From positions 84,423-148,422 of the forward strand of contig NZ_BMWA01000023.1 in assembly GCF_014650995.1 (NCBI RefSeq): a stretch of DNA of 64,000 nucleotides, written 5' to 3'. The notes under the pieces were generated by a model. That model did not search any database, was not told the origin of the DNA, and worked only from the letters and a program-made list of their open reading frames with translations. The position numbers were made by a program, and so were the translations under genes. How positions within the stretch are numbered: the stretch's first letter is position 1; each line of letters opens with the position of its first letter. Shown in pieces: positions 24,566-32,837 of the stretch. Source of the stretch: Streptomyces viridiviolaceus (lineage in GTDB: Bacteria > Actinomycetota > Actinomycetes > Streptomycetales > Streptomycetaceae).

Positions 24566-26068
24566 TCACGGCTTGCCGCAGACCACCTCGTCGCCGCGCA
24601 CCACCGTCCCCGCCTCCTGCGGCGGCTCCTCGGGCCGGACCTTGCGGACCTGTTTGAAGTCGGCGCCCGCGATCACCTTCAGTGTCGCTCCCTGGCCCGT
24701 CACGGGCCTGAGCTCGCTGCCGGGCAGGGCGGCGGCCAGCGACTGCGCCGAGCGGTCCCAGCGCGGGTCGTAGGCGACGACGGTCCGCTCCACCGCGCGG
24801 TCGACCGCGTTCACCGGTACCCGGGTGGTGCGGAACCCGGTCGCGGCGAGGGCGTCGTCCACCCGCCTGCCGAGCCCGGCCGTGTCCGTGCCGTTCTCGA
24901 CCTGGACGCGGATCTGCTTCGGGTCCACCGGGACGCGCTCGGCCGGCTCGGCCGGCGGCGGCCGGTGCGCGGCCAGCGGCTCGTCCTCACGCAGGGCCGC
25001 GAAGAGCCGCTCGGACCCCGCGGGGTCCCACTTCAGGGTCGAGCCGACGCCCTTGACGACGTGGCCCATCTGTCCGACGGGCACGGTCATGAACTCCGAG
25101 GAGGAGGGCGAGAAGTTCCGCATCGCCCGGCCGAGGGCCAGCATCTCGTCGGTCCCGAAGCCCTTGTCGGCCCGCACCGAGCCCAGCACCGCCCGGGTCA
25201 CGTCCCGGAACCTGATGGGGTTCAGCAGGATCCCGGAGGACGTCGCCCGGTCGATGAGGGCCGCCAGGAAGCGCTGCTGGCGTCTCATCCGGCTCAGGTC
25301 GGCGGCCCCGTCGAGGTGGCGGGCCCGGACGTACTGCAGCGCCTGCCCGCCCGTCAGCTGGTGCGTTCCGGCCGGCAGGTCGAGTCCGGTGTAGGAGTCC
25401 TTCAGCGGATGGGCGGTGCAGATCCGCACGCCGCCGAGCACGTCGACGGTCTTCATGAAGCTGGTGAAGTCGACCTCCACGTAGTGGTCGATCTTCACGC
25501 GGGTCATGTTCTCGACCGTGCGGATGGTCAGCTGCGGGCCGCCCTCGGCATAGGCCGCGTTGAGCCTGACGGGATGTCCGGCGTGCTGCTCACCGGTCGT
25601 GGTGTCGGTGTGCGCGGGTGTCATCGCGAAGGAGTCGCGCGGCAGGCTGACGACGCTCGCCCGTTCCCGGTCCTCCGAGATGTGCACGATCATGATCGTG
25701 TCGGTGCAGTGGCAGGGCGCGCCGCCGAGCCGGTACTTCCGCCGCTCCTCCTCGCTGATCCGGTCCCGGCCGTCGGTGCCGACCAGTAGCACGTTCATGC
25801 CGTGCCCGGCCTGCGGCCGGTTCTTCATGTCCTTGAAGGCGTCGACCCGGGTGATGTCCGCGTCCAGACCGGAGAGCACCGCGTGTCCGATGCCGGCCGA
25901 GGCGAGCACCACCACCGACAGGGCGGTCACCGCCCGCATGGCCCAGCGCGGCTTCCTCCGCCGTACGGGGGGCCGGGGCGACCGGCCGGACGGCCGTGGG
26001 CGGCCCCGCTGCGGCGGGGGGCCGCCCGCGGCGGTCGGGACCGGGACCCGGGGGGAGCGGGGCGGCAT
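24566..26068 (-). CDS. LCP-family protein with LytR_C domain
   Basis: About 500 residues. Cytoplasmic Pro/Arg-rich tail (1-45), membrane segment about 50-70, LCP domain about 95-330 (LLVGTDGRDR, SLPRDSFAMTP, VKIDHYVEVDFTSF, QALQYVRARHLDG), and a C-terminal LytR_C domain from about 410 (IRVQVENGTDTAGLG). It should act outside the membrane in attaching glycopolymer to peptidoglycan. The start is uncertain: ATG 26068 is 12 nt from GGAGG, while an in-frame TTG at 26074 has better spacing and a GTG lies at 26083. Divergent from a glycosyltransferase gene, with a long hairpin in between. Confidence 0.87.
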   Translation of the reverse strand: MPPRSPRVPVPTAAGGPPPQRGRPRPSGRSPRPPVRRRKPRWAMRAVTALSVVVLASAGIGHAVLSGLDADITRVDAFKDMKNRPQAGHGMNVLLVGTDGRDRISEEERRKYRLGGAPCHCTDTIMIVHISEDRERASVVSLPRDSFAMTPAHTDTTTGEQHAGHPVRLNAAYAEGGPQLTIRTVENMTRVKIDHYVEVDFTSFMKTVDVLGGVRICTAHPLKDSYTGLDLPAGTHQLTGGQALQYVRARHLDGAADLSRMRRQQRFLAALIDRATSSGILLNPIRFRDVTRAVLGSVRADKGFGTDEMLALGRAMRNFSPSSSEFMTVPVGQMGHVVKGVGSTLKWDPAGSERLFAALREDEPLAAHRPPPAEPAERVPVDPKQIRVQVENGTDTAGLGRRVDDALAATGFRTTRVPVNAVDRAVERTVVAYDPRWDRSAQSLAAALPGSELRPVTGQGATLKVIAGADFKQVRKVRPEEPPQEAGTVVRGDEVVCGKP

Positions 26069-26101
26069 GGGCAAGGGGGGCACCTCCGCGAGGACGCATC
26101 C

Positions 26102-26155
26102 AGGGCCTGCCTGGGGATTCCCCGTGGCGTCACGGGGCATCCCCAGGCAGGCCCT
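26102..26155. promoter_or_regulatory. 54-nt near-perfect hairpin in a divergent intergenic region
   Basis: The outer stem is 17 bp (26102-26118 with 26139-26155), then one mismatch, an inner 7-bp stem and a 4-nt loop: 24 of 25 positions pair. It lies 33 bp from the LCP start and 111 bp from the glycosyltransferase start. Both genes point away from it, so it cannot be a normal terminator; a leader structure of the LCP mRNA or a mobile palindromic element is possible. Confidence 0.7.
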
Positions 26156-26253
26156 CTGGCCGGACGTGGGATCCGTGAGCACCGTAGGCCGATACGATCT
26201 GCGGCCCGGGGAAGCGGCCCCCGCGGCGCGCACCGGTGTCCCCCGTTCGCGGT

Positions 26254-26259
26254 AACGTG
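26254..26259 (+). promoter_or_regulatory. -10 hexamer of the glycosyltransferase gene
   Basis: TAACGT is placed 7 nt before the ATG at 26267, suggesting a leaderless mRNA. It is identical to the -10 of the CGNR gene at 18694. Confidence 0.5.
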
Positions 26260-26266
26260 AGCACCG

Positions 26267-27313
26267 ATGAACGCCAAGTCCGACGTGCGGTACCCCGCAG
26301 TTTCCGTGATCATGCCCGTCCTCAACGAGGAACGGCACCTGCGCGGAGCAGTCCGCGCCATCCTCGCCCAGGAGTACGCCGGCGAGATGGAGGTCGTGAT
26401 CGCCCTCGGTCCCTCCACGGACCGCACGGACGAGATCGCCGCCGAACTCGTCCGTGAGGACCCGCGCGTGCACACCGTGCCGAACCCCACCGGCCGTACC
26501 CCCGCCGCGCTGAACGCCGCGATCAAGGCGTCCCGCCATCCGGTCGTCGTCCGCGTCGACGGTCACGGCATGCTGTCGCCGAACTACATCGCCACGGCCG
26601 TACGCCTGCTGGAGGAGACCGGCGCGCAGAACGTCGGCGGCATCATGCACGCCGAGGGCGAGAACGCCTGGGAGGACGCGGTCGCCGCCGCGATGACCTC
26701 GAAGATCGGCGTCGGCAACGCCGCCTTCCATACCGGCGGCCAGGCGGGCCCCGCCGAGACGGTCTACCTGGGTGTCTTCCGCCGCGAGGCGCTGGAGCGG
26801 CAGGGCGGCTACAACGAGGAGTTCATCCGCGCCCAGGACTGGGAGCTGAACTTCCGCATCCGCGAGGCCGGCGGGCTGATCTGGTTCTCGCCGGAGCTGC
26901 GGGTGTCCTACCGTCCCCGGCCCTCCGTGCGGGCGCTGGCCAAGCAGTACAAGGACTACGGCCGCTGGCGGCACGTCGTGGCCCGCTACCACTCGGGCTC
27001 CATCAACCTGCGCTACCTCGCCCCGCCGACCGCGGTGTGCGCGATCGCGGCGGGGATCGTGGTCGGCGCGGCGCTGACCCCCTGGGGCTTCGTGATACCC
27101 GGCGGCTACCTGGCCGCGATCGCCGCCGGCTCGGTCCCGGCGGGCAAGGGGCTGTCGTGGAAGGCGCGGGCGCAGATCCCCGTGGCGCTGGCGACCATGC
27201 ACATGTCGTGGGGGTGGGGCTTCCTCACCAGCCCGCGGTCGCTGGCCCGCAAGGTGATCGCGAGCCGGCGCCCGGCGGTCCGGCCGGACGCCGACACCGC
27301 CGGCAGCCGCTGA
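26267..27313 (+). CDS. Family 2 glycosyltransferase with C-terminal membrane segments
   Basis: 348 residues. The GT2 domain occupies about 10-235: VSVIMPVLNEERHL, STDRTDEI, the metal-binding VRVDGHGMLS in place of a classical DxD, and the acceptor-side AQDWELNFRIREAGG (ED/QDWE motif). About three membrane segments follow (270-330). The fold uses a nucleotide-sugar donor on the cytoplasmic face and a lipid-linked or protein acceptor. It ends 6 bp from the convergent LCP gene. Together with UDP-glucose dehydrogenase and the LCP genes it suggests assembly of a surface glycan. Exact sugars unknown. Confidence 0.88.
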   Translation: MNAKSDVRYPAVSVIMPVLNEERHLRGAVRAILAQEYAGEMEVVIALGPSTDRTDEIAAELVREDPRVHTVPNPTGRTPAALNAAIKASRHPVVVRVDGHGMLSPNYIATAVRLLEETGAQNVGGIMHAEGENAWEDAVAAAMTSKIGVGNAAFHTGGQAGPAETVYLGVFRREALERQGGYNEEFIRAQDWELNFRIREAGGLIWFSPELRVSYRPRPSVRALAKQYKDYGRWRHVVARYHSGSINLRYLAPPTAVCAIAAGIVVGAALTPWGFVIPGGYLAAIAAGSVPAGKGLSWKARAQIPVALATMHMSWGWGFLTSPRSLARKVIASRRPAVRPDADTAGSR

Positions 27314-27319
27314 CGACCG

Positions 27320-28936
27320 TCATGACCAGGTGAACGCCGGGTTCACGTGCATGCAGGCGGCCTCGTCCGCGCCGTTGAGGGCGTCCGCCGACTCGGGGGT
27401 GCGGTCGTCCGCCACGGGCGGCTCGTAGGCCGTACCCTCGCGCCAGTCGGCTCCCACGACGAGCGTGACCCCCGAGACGTCGGTCGAGCGCCGCACGGAA
27501 CTCAGCGGGATGCCCAGGGACTCGGCGACCCGCTGGGCGTCGCCCTCCAGGTCGGCGCTCGGGTAGCGGACGATCGTGCGCTCCTCGCTCGGCAGCACGG
27601 AGGGGTCGGCCACCGCCCTGGCGAACCCCTCGTCCACCAGCAGCCCGGCGACCGTGTTCGCGCGTTCGCGTGCCGCGCCCTGCGTGTCCGTGCGGGTGCC
27701 GTTGCGCACCTGGACGGCGATCTCGCCGTCGGCGGCGGCCGGGTCGTCCGAGACCTCGGACTTCTCGTCGGGGTCCTTCTCCTTCTTCGCGTCCTTGCCG
27801 TCCAGCGCGATGTCCTCGCGCACCAGCCGGAACAGCTGCTCGGCGTCCTCGGTCGGCTCCACGCGCGCACCCACGTACCGGTTGGGCATCGTGGTCATGG
27901 TGATGCGCTCCGGCTCCACCTTCCGCAGCTCGGCGCTGAGGTCGTACAGCTTCTTGACGGTGTCCAGGCCGGGGTCCACGGTGAGCGCCCGGGTGGCCTC
28001 CTCGGCGAGCCTGCGCAGCTTGCCCGGGTTGCTCAGGGTGGCGTTCTCGCGCAGCTCGCGGACCATCGAACTCATGTACATGTGCTGTGCCTTGGCGCGG
28101 GCCAGGTCGCTGCCGTCCTCGAAGCCGTACCGGGTGCGCAGCCACTGCAGGGCCTGCTCGCCCTTCACCGGGTGCGTGCCCTTCTCCAGCTTCAGGCCGG
28201 AGCCGTGTCCCTGGCCGTCGCGTGAGTGGATGTTGGCGTCCACGCACACCGGGACACCGCCGACGGCGTCCGCCATGGACACCACGCCGGCGAAGTCGAC
28301 CATGACGAAGTGGTCGATGTGGATGCCGGTCAGCTCCTGCCAGGTGGCCACCGTGCAGCCGGGACCGCCGTGGCCGAGGCTCTGGTTGGTCATCACCCGC
28401 CCCTCGCTCGCGGGGTAGACCTTGCCGTCGTCCGGGTCGGTGCACTTCGGGATCTTCACCAGGGTGTCCCGAGGCATGCTGACGACCGACATGTTGCTGC
28501 GGTCGGCGGACAGGTGCACCAGCATCTGCACGTCCGCGAGCGGCGTGGAGCCGAACGTCTCGCGGGCGCCGCCGAGTTCCTGGTTCTCCTCGGTGTCCCG
28601 GGCGTCCGAACCGATGACCAGGATGTTCAGCGGGGTCTGGCCGGCGGCGTTCGGTGTCGGCTCGGCCACCTTGTGGTCGCCGAGGTTGAGTTCGTCCTTC
28701 TTGATGTTGTCGTTCAGATGCTCGTAGTAGAGGTATCCGGCGCCTGCCGTGCCGATCATCAGCACGGCGAGGGCCACCGCGGTCCAGCGGAGCGCGCGGC
28801 GCCCGCGCCGCGGCCGGACTCTGCCGCCGTCACCCCCGCTCTCGCCGTCGCCGGCGCTCTCGGCGGCGTCGTCCCGCTCCCCGGCGGCCGGTGCGTCCGG
28901 CCGCGCGTCCTCCACCTGCACACTGCTCCGCGTCAC
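27320..28936 (-). CDS. LCP-family protein with LytR_C domain (type A)
   Basis: 538 residues: acidic and Arg-rich cytoplasmic start (1-50), membrane segment about 51-72, LCP domain about 100-340 (LVIGSDARDTEEN, SMPRDTLVKIPKC, IHIDHFVMVDFAGVV, QALQWLRTRYGFEDGSDLAR), then a charged linker and LytR_C domain (IAVQVRNGTRTDTQG). Two extra Cys pairs in the LCP domain (PKCTDPD, GGPGCTVATWQ, VCVDANIH) suggest disulphides outside the cell. It is paralogous to the gene at 30948-32633 and forms a two-gene module with the type B gene upstream. Confidence 0.88.
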   Translation of the reverse strand: MTRSSVQVEDARPDAPAAGERDDAAESAGDGESGGDGGRVRPRRGRRALRWTAVALAVLMIGTAGAGYLYYEHLNDNIKKDELNLGDHKVAEPTPNAAGQTPLNILVIGSDARDTEENQELGGARETFGSTPLADVQMLVHLSADRSNMSVVSMPRDTLVKIPKCTDPDDGKVYPASEGRVMTNQSLGHGGPGCTVATWQELTGIHIDHFVMVDFAGVVSMADAVGGVPVCVDANIHSRDGQGHGSGLKLEKGTHPVKGEQALQWLRTRYGFEDGSDLARAKAQHMYMSSMVRELRENATLSNPGKLRRLAEEATRALTVDPGLDTVKKLYDLSAELRKVEPERITMTTMPNRYVGARVEPTEDAEQLFRLVREDIALDGKDAKKEKDPDEKSEVSDDPAAADGEIAVQVRNGTRTDTQGAARERANTVAGLLVDEGFARAVADPSVLPSEERTIVRYPSADLEGDAQRVAESLGIPLSSVRRSTDVSGVTLVVGADWREGTAYEPPVADDRTPESADALNGADEAACMHVNPAFTWS

Positions 28937-29013
28937 TTCCGCGTCCTCCCCACCCCTGCACCACGGCGCGGGCCCGTCGCCCGTTCTGTGAGACGTACGA
29001 CGGGCCCGTCAGG

Positions 29014-30744
29014 TCAACTGGCGCACTGCACCTTGTCGGCCGTGGACTTCTCCACGTCCGGCGTCTCCATCGACGCAGCGTTGAGCTTGACTCCGGCGCC
29101 CTTGAAATCCTTGCCGAGGGTGAGGGTCATGGTGGGCAGGCCCTGGGCGTTGGTGACGCTCTCGCCGGGCTTCATGGCCGAGCCGGACAGGCCGAGGATG
29201 TCGGCGAGACGGCGGGCCTCGTCGGCCTGGGCGGGGTCGTACTCCAGGGTCGTCTTCGCCACCTCCGCCGGAGCGTTGCCCGCGTTCTCGGACTTGGTGA
29301 CGCCGGCCTCGGTCTGGAGGAAGGCGAGCTCCTTCTGGGCGCTGCCGGCGGGAGCACCGCCGTTGAGGATGCGGACGCGGACCTCGGCGGGGTCGGACTT
29401 CTCCCCCTTGAGGCGGGCGGCGACGGCGGCCGCCTCCTTCTTCTGCTTCTGCTTGACCTCGGTGAAGGAGATGTCGTTCTTGATCATGTCGAAGACCTGG
29501 GGGGCGGTCGCCTCGTTGACGACGACGGTCGCCTTGACCTTCTCGGCGGGGTTGTCCTTCACGGGCACCGTGGTGAACGTGATGTTCTTCGTCGGCACCT
29601 TCTTCAGCTCCAGGGCGATGTCCTTGAGGGTGCCCACGTTGCCGATGGCGCTGTCGACGGTGAGTGCCTTGGTCGCGGCCTCGGCCAGCTTCACCAGCTT
29701 GCTGGGGCTGGTGAGGGTGTCGCTGGAGGACATCTTCCGCATGAGCGAACCCAGGAACTGCTGCTGCACCTTGATGCGGTCCAGATCGCCCTCGTTGCCG
29801 AAGGCGTGCCGGGTACGGACGAAGGCGAGGGCCTGCTCGCCCTCGACCTTGGACTTGCCCGCGGGCAGCTTGAGTTTGGACTTCTCGTCGTCGACGGCGT
29901 GCTCCACACACACCTCGACCCCGTCGACGGCGGTGGTCAGCGTCTTGACCGCGTTGAAGTCGGCCATCATGAAGTGGTCGGGCTGGATCCCGGTCGCTTC
30001 CTTCACCGTGCGCATGGTGCAGCCCGCGTCCCGGCCGCTCTCGCCGAGGCTGGTGTTGAAGCGGACGCCGCTGGAGCCGGGGACGACCGTCTTCGTGCCG
30101 TCCTCCTGCGTGGTCGGGCAGTCGGGGATGTCGACGATCAGGTCGCGGGGGATGCTGAGCGCGGTCGCGTTGGAGCGGTCCTTGGCGACGTGCAGCAGGA
30201 TCGTGGTGTCCGCGTGCCCGACGCTGCCCTTGTCGCCGTAGCCCTCGTTGCCGGCGCCGGTGCGCTTGTCGGTGCCGATGATGAGGATGTTGAAGGCCTC
30301 GTCCTTCTTGAAGCTGCTGCTGCCCGCGCTGCCGACGTCCGTCGTCGAGACGTTGCCCTCGAGGTGCTTGAGGTAGAGGTAGCCGCCCGTGCAGGCGGTG
30401 AGGACGACGAACGCCATGGTGCCGCCGGTCCACAGCAGGACCTTCTTGCCCTTGGACTTCTTCTTCACCGGCCGCCGACCGCGCCGCCCGGGCGGGGGCT
30501 CCTCGGGGGCCGCACGGCGCCGCCGCTGGGCCGGGACCTCACGGCCCGGCGCGGGCGTTCCACGGCCGCGTGCCCGGCCGCCGGTGCTGCCGGTGGCGCG
30601 GGGGGCACCGCTGCGGGGGGACGGGACGGCCGACTGCGGTGCGGAAGAAGGCAGTCGCAGTTCGTATTCGCCGGTGTTCGGATTGAGCACCCACTGGTCT
30701 GCGGGGTCGATGTTGTCCGCCCGCCCACGGCCTTGCGCGTCCAC
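29014..30744 (-). CDS. LCP-family protein with LytR_C domain (type B)
   Basis: 576 residues from a GTG start. The N-terminus carries a short conserved tag (ADNIDPADQWVLNPNTGEYE) before an Arg/Pro-rich tail. A membrane segment lies at about 108-128, then the LCP domain (LIIGTDKRTGAGNEGYGD, SIPRDLIVDIPDC, IQPDHFMMADFNAV, QALAFVRTRHAFGNEGDLDR) and LytR_C (VRVRILNGGAPAGS). The GTG at 30744 has GGAGG 12 nt upstream, and similarity to the copy at 32838 ends near it. The longer frame to 30873 is not conserved. Near-duplicate of the gene at 32838-34559. Confidence 0.87.
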   Translation of the reverse strand: MDAQGRGRADNIDPADQWVLNPNTGEYELRLPSSAPQSAVPSPRSGAPRATGSTGGRARGRGTPAPGREVPAQRRRRAAPEEPPPGRRGRRPVKKKSKGKKVLLWTGGTMAFVVLTACTGGYLYLKHLEGNVSTTDVGSAGSSSFKKDEAFNILIIGTDKRTGAGNEGYGDKGSVGHADTTILLHVAKDRSNATALSIPRDLIVDIPDCPTTQEDGTKTVVPGSSGVRFNTSLGESGRDAGCTMRTVKEATGIQPDHFMMADFNAVKTLTTAVDGVEVCVEHAVDDEKSKLKLPAGKSKVEGEQALAFVRTRHAFGNEGDLDRIKVQQQFLGSLMRKMSSSDTLTSPSKLVKLAEAATKALTVDSAIGNVGTLKDIALELKKVPTKNITFTTVPVKDNPAEKVKATVVVNEATAPQVFDMIKNDISFTEVKQKQKKEAAAVAARLKGEKSDPAEVRVRILNGGAPAGSAQKELAFLQTEAGVTKSENAGNAPAEVAKTTLEYDPAQADEARRLADILGLSGSAMKPGESVTNAQGLPTMTLTLGKDFKGAGVKLNAASMETPDVEKSTADKVQCAS

Positions 30745-30947
30745 GGTCGTCCGAATCCTCCGTCGGGGCCACGCGGCACCTTCGCCGGAAGGTGCTCGGT
30801 AAGGGTCTACGAGTGCGCGACGCCAGGGCGGACCTCGCGGCGGGGGCACTGGAGCGTTCACACTATCCGCCAAGTTCAGCGTCGAACGACGCCGGTGACA
30901 AATTCCACGTCCCTACAACAGGGCAATCCGTCCTATTTCCTGAACGT

Positions 30948-32633
30948 CTACCAGCGGTAGGGCGCGTACACGTCCATGCACTTGCCGGTGTCGGAGCCGT
31001 TGAGGGCGTCGGCGTCCTCGGGCAGGCTCCCGGCCTCCGGCGTCTCCTGCTCCGGATACGTCGTGCCCGTGCGCCAGTCCGCGCCGACGACCACGGTGAC
31101 GGCGGACACGTCGGCCGACTCCTTCACGGAGTTCTCCGGAATCCCCAGGGCCTCGGCGACCCGCCGGGCGTCACCCGCCAACTCGGCGCTCGGGTAACGG
31201 ACGACGGTCCTCTCCTCGGAGAGCGCCGCCGAGGTGTCCGTGGCCGCCCTGGTGAAGCCCTGCCGCACGAGCGCCTGCGCGACCGTGCCCGCACGGCCCG
31301 CGACCGGGCCGAGCGTGGCGGACCGGGTGGCGTTCCGCACCAGGACGCCGATCTCGGAGTCGGCCGCGGCGGAGTCCCCCGAGGGCTCGTCCGGTTCCTT
31401 CTCGGAGGACGAGGAGCCGCTCCCGCCGCCGCTGACCTTGCCGTCCCCGCCCGTGCCGTCCCCGCCCTTGTCGTCGAACGACACGTCGTCGCGGAGCATC
31501 GCCCAGACCTTCTCGGCATCGGCGCCGGCCGGCAGCAGGTGGTTGCGGTCCTGGGGATCCTCCACGGTGGGCAGCGTCGTCATGGTGATGCGGTCCGTCG
31601 GCACCGTCTTGAGCTGCATGCCCAGGTCGTAGAGCTTCTTCACCGTGCCGATCTCCTCGGAGACCGTCAGGGACTTGGTGGCCGCCTCGGCCAGGTCCAT
31701 CAGCCGGCCGGTGTCGGTGAAGACGTTCTGCTGCTTCAGCGTGCGGATCATCGAGTTCATGTACATGTGCTGCGCCCGGGCCCGCAACGGGTCACTGCCC
31801 CAGGCGTGGCGGGTGCGCAGCCACTGCAGGGCCTGCTCGCCCTGCACCTTGTGCCGGCCGGCCTTCATCTTCAGGCCCGAGCCGCCGGGCACGCCGGGCA
31901 GCGGGCGGTCCCACACGTTCTGGTTCACGCAGACCTCGACCCCGCCGACGGCGTCCGCCATCTGCACCACGCCCGCGAAGTCGATGGTCATCCAGTGGTC
32001 GATGTAGACGCCGGTGAGGTTCTGCCAGGTGGCCAGGGTGCAGCCGGCTCCACCGCGGGACAGGGACTCGTTGATGATCGTGTTGGTCGCCGGGTACTTC
32101 TTCCCGGTCTGGGGGTCGGTGCACTCCGGGATGTCGACCCGGGTGTCGCGCGGGACGCTCACCACCGCTGCGCTCTTGCGGTCCGCGGCCAGGTGGATCA
32201 GCATCTGCACGTCACCCAGCGGCGGGTTGTCGCGGTGGTTCTTGCCGCCGCCCAGTGCCACGTTGGCGGCGGAGGCCCGGCTGTCGGAGCCGATCAGCAG
32301 GATGTTCAGGGGCGTCTGCCCGGCCGCGTTGGGCCCGGTGCGCCGCGCCTTGGAGTCGCCGCTGCTGCGTTCGCCCTTCTCGATGTTGCCGTTCAGGTGC
32401 TGGTAGTAGAGGTATCCGGCGCCGGCCGTGCCGAGTATCAGGACGGCGAGGGTGGTCGCGGACCACCGGAGCGCACGGTGCCGCCGTCCGGCCCGCCCAC
32501 CGCTCCCGGCGCCCGCACCGTGTCCGCCGTCCGCGCCGGACCCGTCCTCGTCCGGGCCCCCGGCCCCCGCGCCCCGGGTACGACGGACGCCGCCCGGCCG
32601 TGTCCCCTCCCCGTGCACACTGCTCTGCGTCAT
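30948..32633 (-). CDS. LCP-family protein with LytR_C domain (type A')
   Basis: 561 residues and the same plan as the type A gene: Gly/Arg-rich cytoplasmic start, membrane segment, LCP domain (LLIGSDSRASAAN, SVPRDTRVDIPEC, VYIDHWMTIDFAGVV, QALQWLRTRHAWGSDPLRAR), Gly/Ser/Glu linker and LytR_C (IGVLVRNATRSATLG). The first residues MTQSSVHGE mirror MTRSSVQVE of type A. I chose the ATG at 32633 because paralogue similarity begins there and a GAGAGGG precedes it. The spacing to the type B' gene upstream is about 200 bp and includes the same short block seen between A and B. Confidence 0.88.
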   Translation of the reverse strand: MTQSSVHGEGTRPGGVRRTRGAGAGGPDEDGSGADGGHGAGAGSGGRAGRRHRALRWSATTLAVLILGTAGAGYLYYQHLNGNIEKGERSSGDSKARRTGPNAAGQTPLNILLIGSDSRASAANVALGGGKNHRDNPPLGDVQMLIHLAADRKSAAVVSVPRDTRVDIPECTDPQTGKKYPATNTIINESLSRGGAGCTLATWQNLTGVYIDHWMTIDFAGVVQMADAVGGVEVCVNQNVWDRPLPGVPGGSGLKMKAGRHKVQGEQALQWLRTRHAWGSDPLRARAQHMYMNSMIRTLKQQNVFTDTGRLMDLAEAATKSLTVSEEIGTVKKLYDLGMQLKTVPTDRITMTTLPTVEDPQDRNHLLPAGADAEKVWAMLRDDVSFDDKGGDGTGGDGKVSGGGSGSSSSEKEPDEPSGDSAAADSEIGVLVRNATRSATLGPVAGRAGTVAQALVRQGFTRAATDTSAALSEERTVVRYPSAELAGDARRVAEALGIPENSVKESADVSAVTVVVGADWRTGTTYPEQETPEAGSLPEDADALNGSDTGKCMDVYAPYRW

Positions 32634-32837
32634 GTCCCTCTCCCCGCCCCCGCACCGGCGAACGTGCCCGTGCGCGCGTCCAGTTCGCACAGTTGGACGC
32701 CTGGACGCCCCCGTTGGCTGTACGCCGGGCCCGACGGATCGCACGGCGCCCCGGCGGACGACGTCCGGCCCTGCGTTTCCGAGGCCGTCCCGCCGGTCGT
32801 ACGGCCGTCCTCCTGGACGTACGGCGGACCCGTCAGG

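Noticed and set aside
26069..27202. Upstream extension of the LCP gene that starts at 26068
   Set aside because: The extended frame passes through the 54-nt hairpin, the leaderless glycosyltransferase promoter and most of that gene on the opposite strand; LCP similarity starts after 26068.
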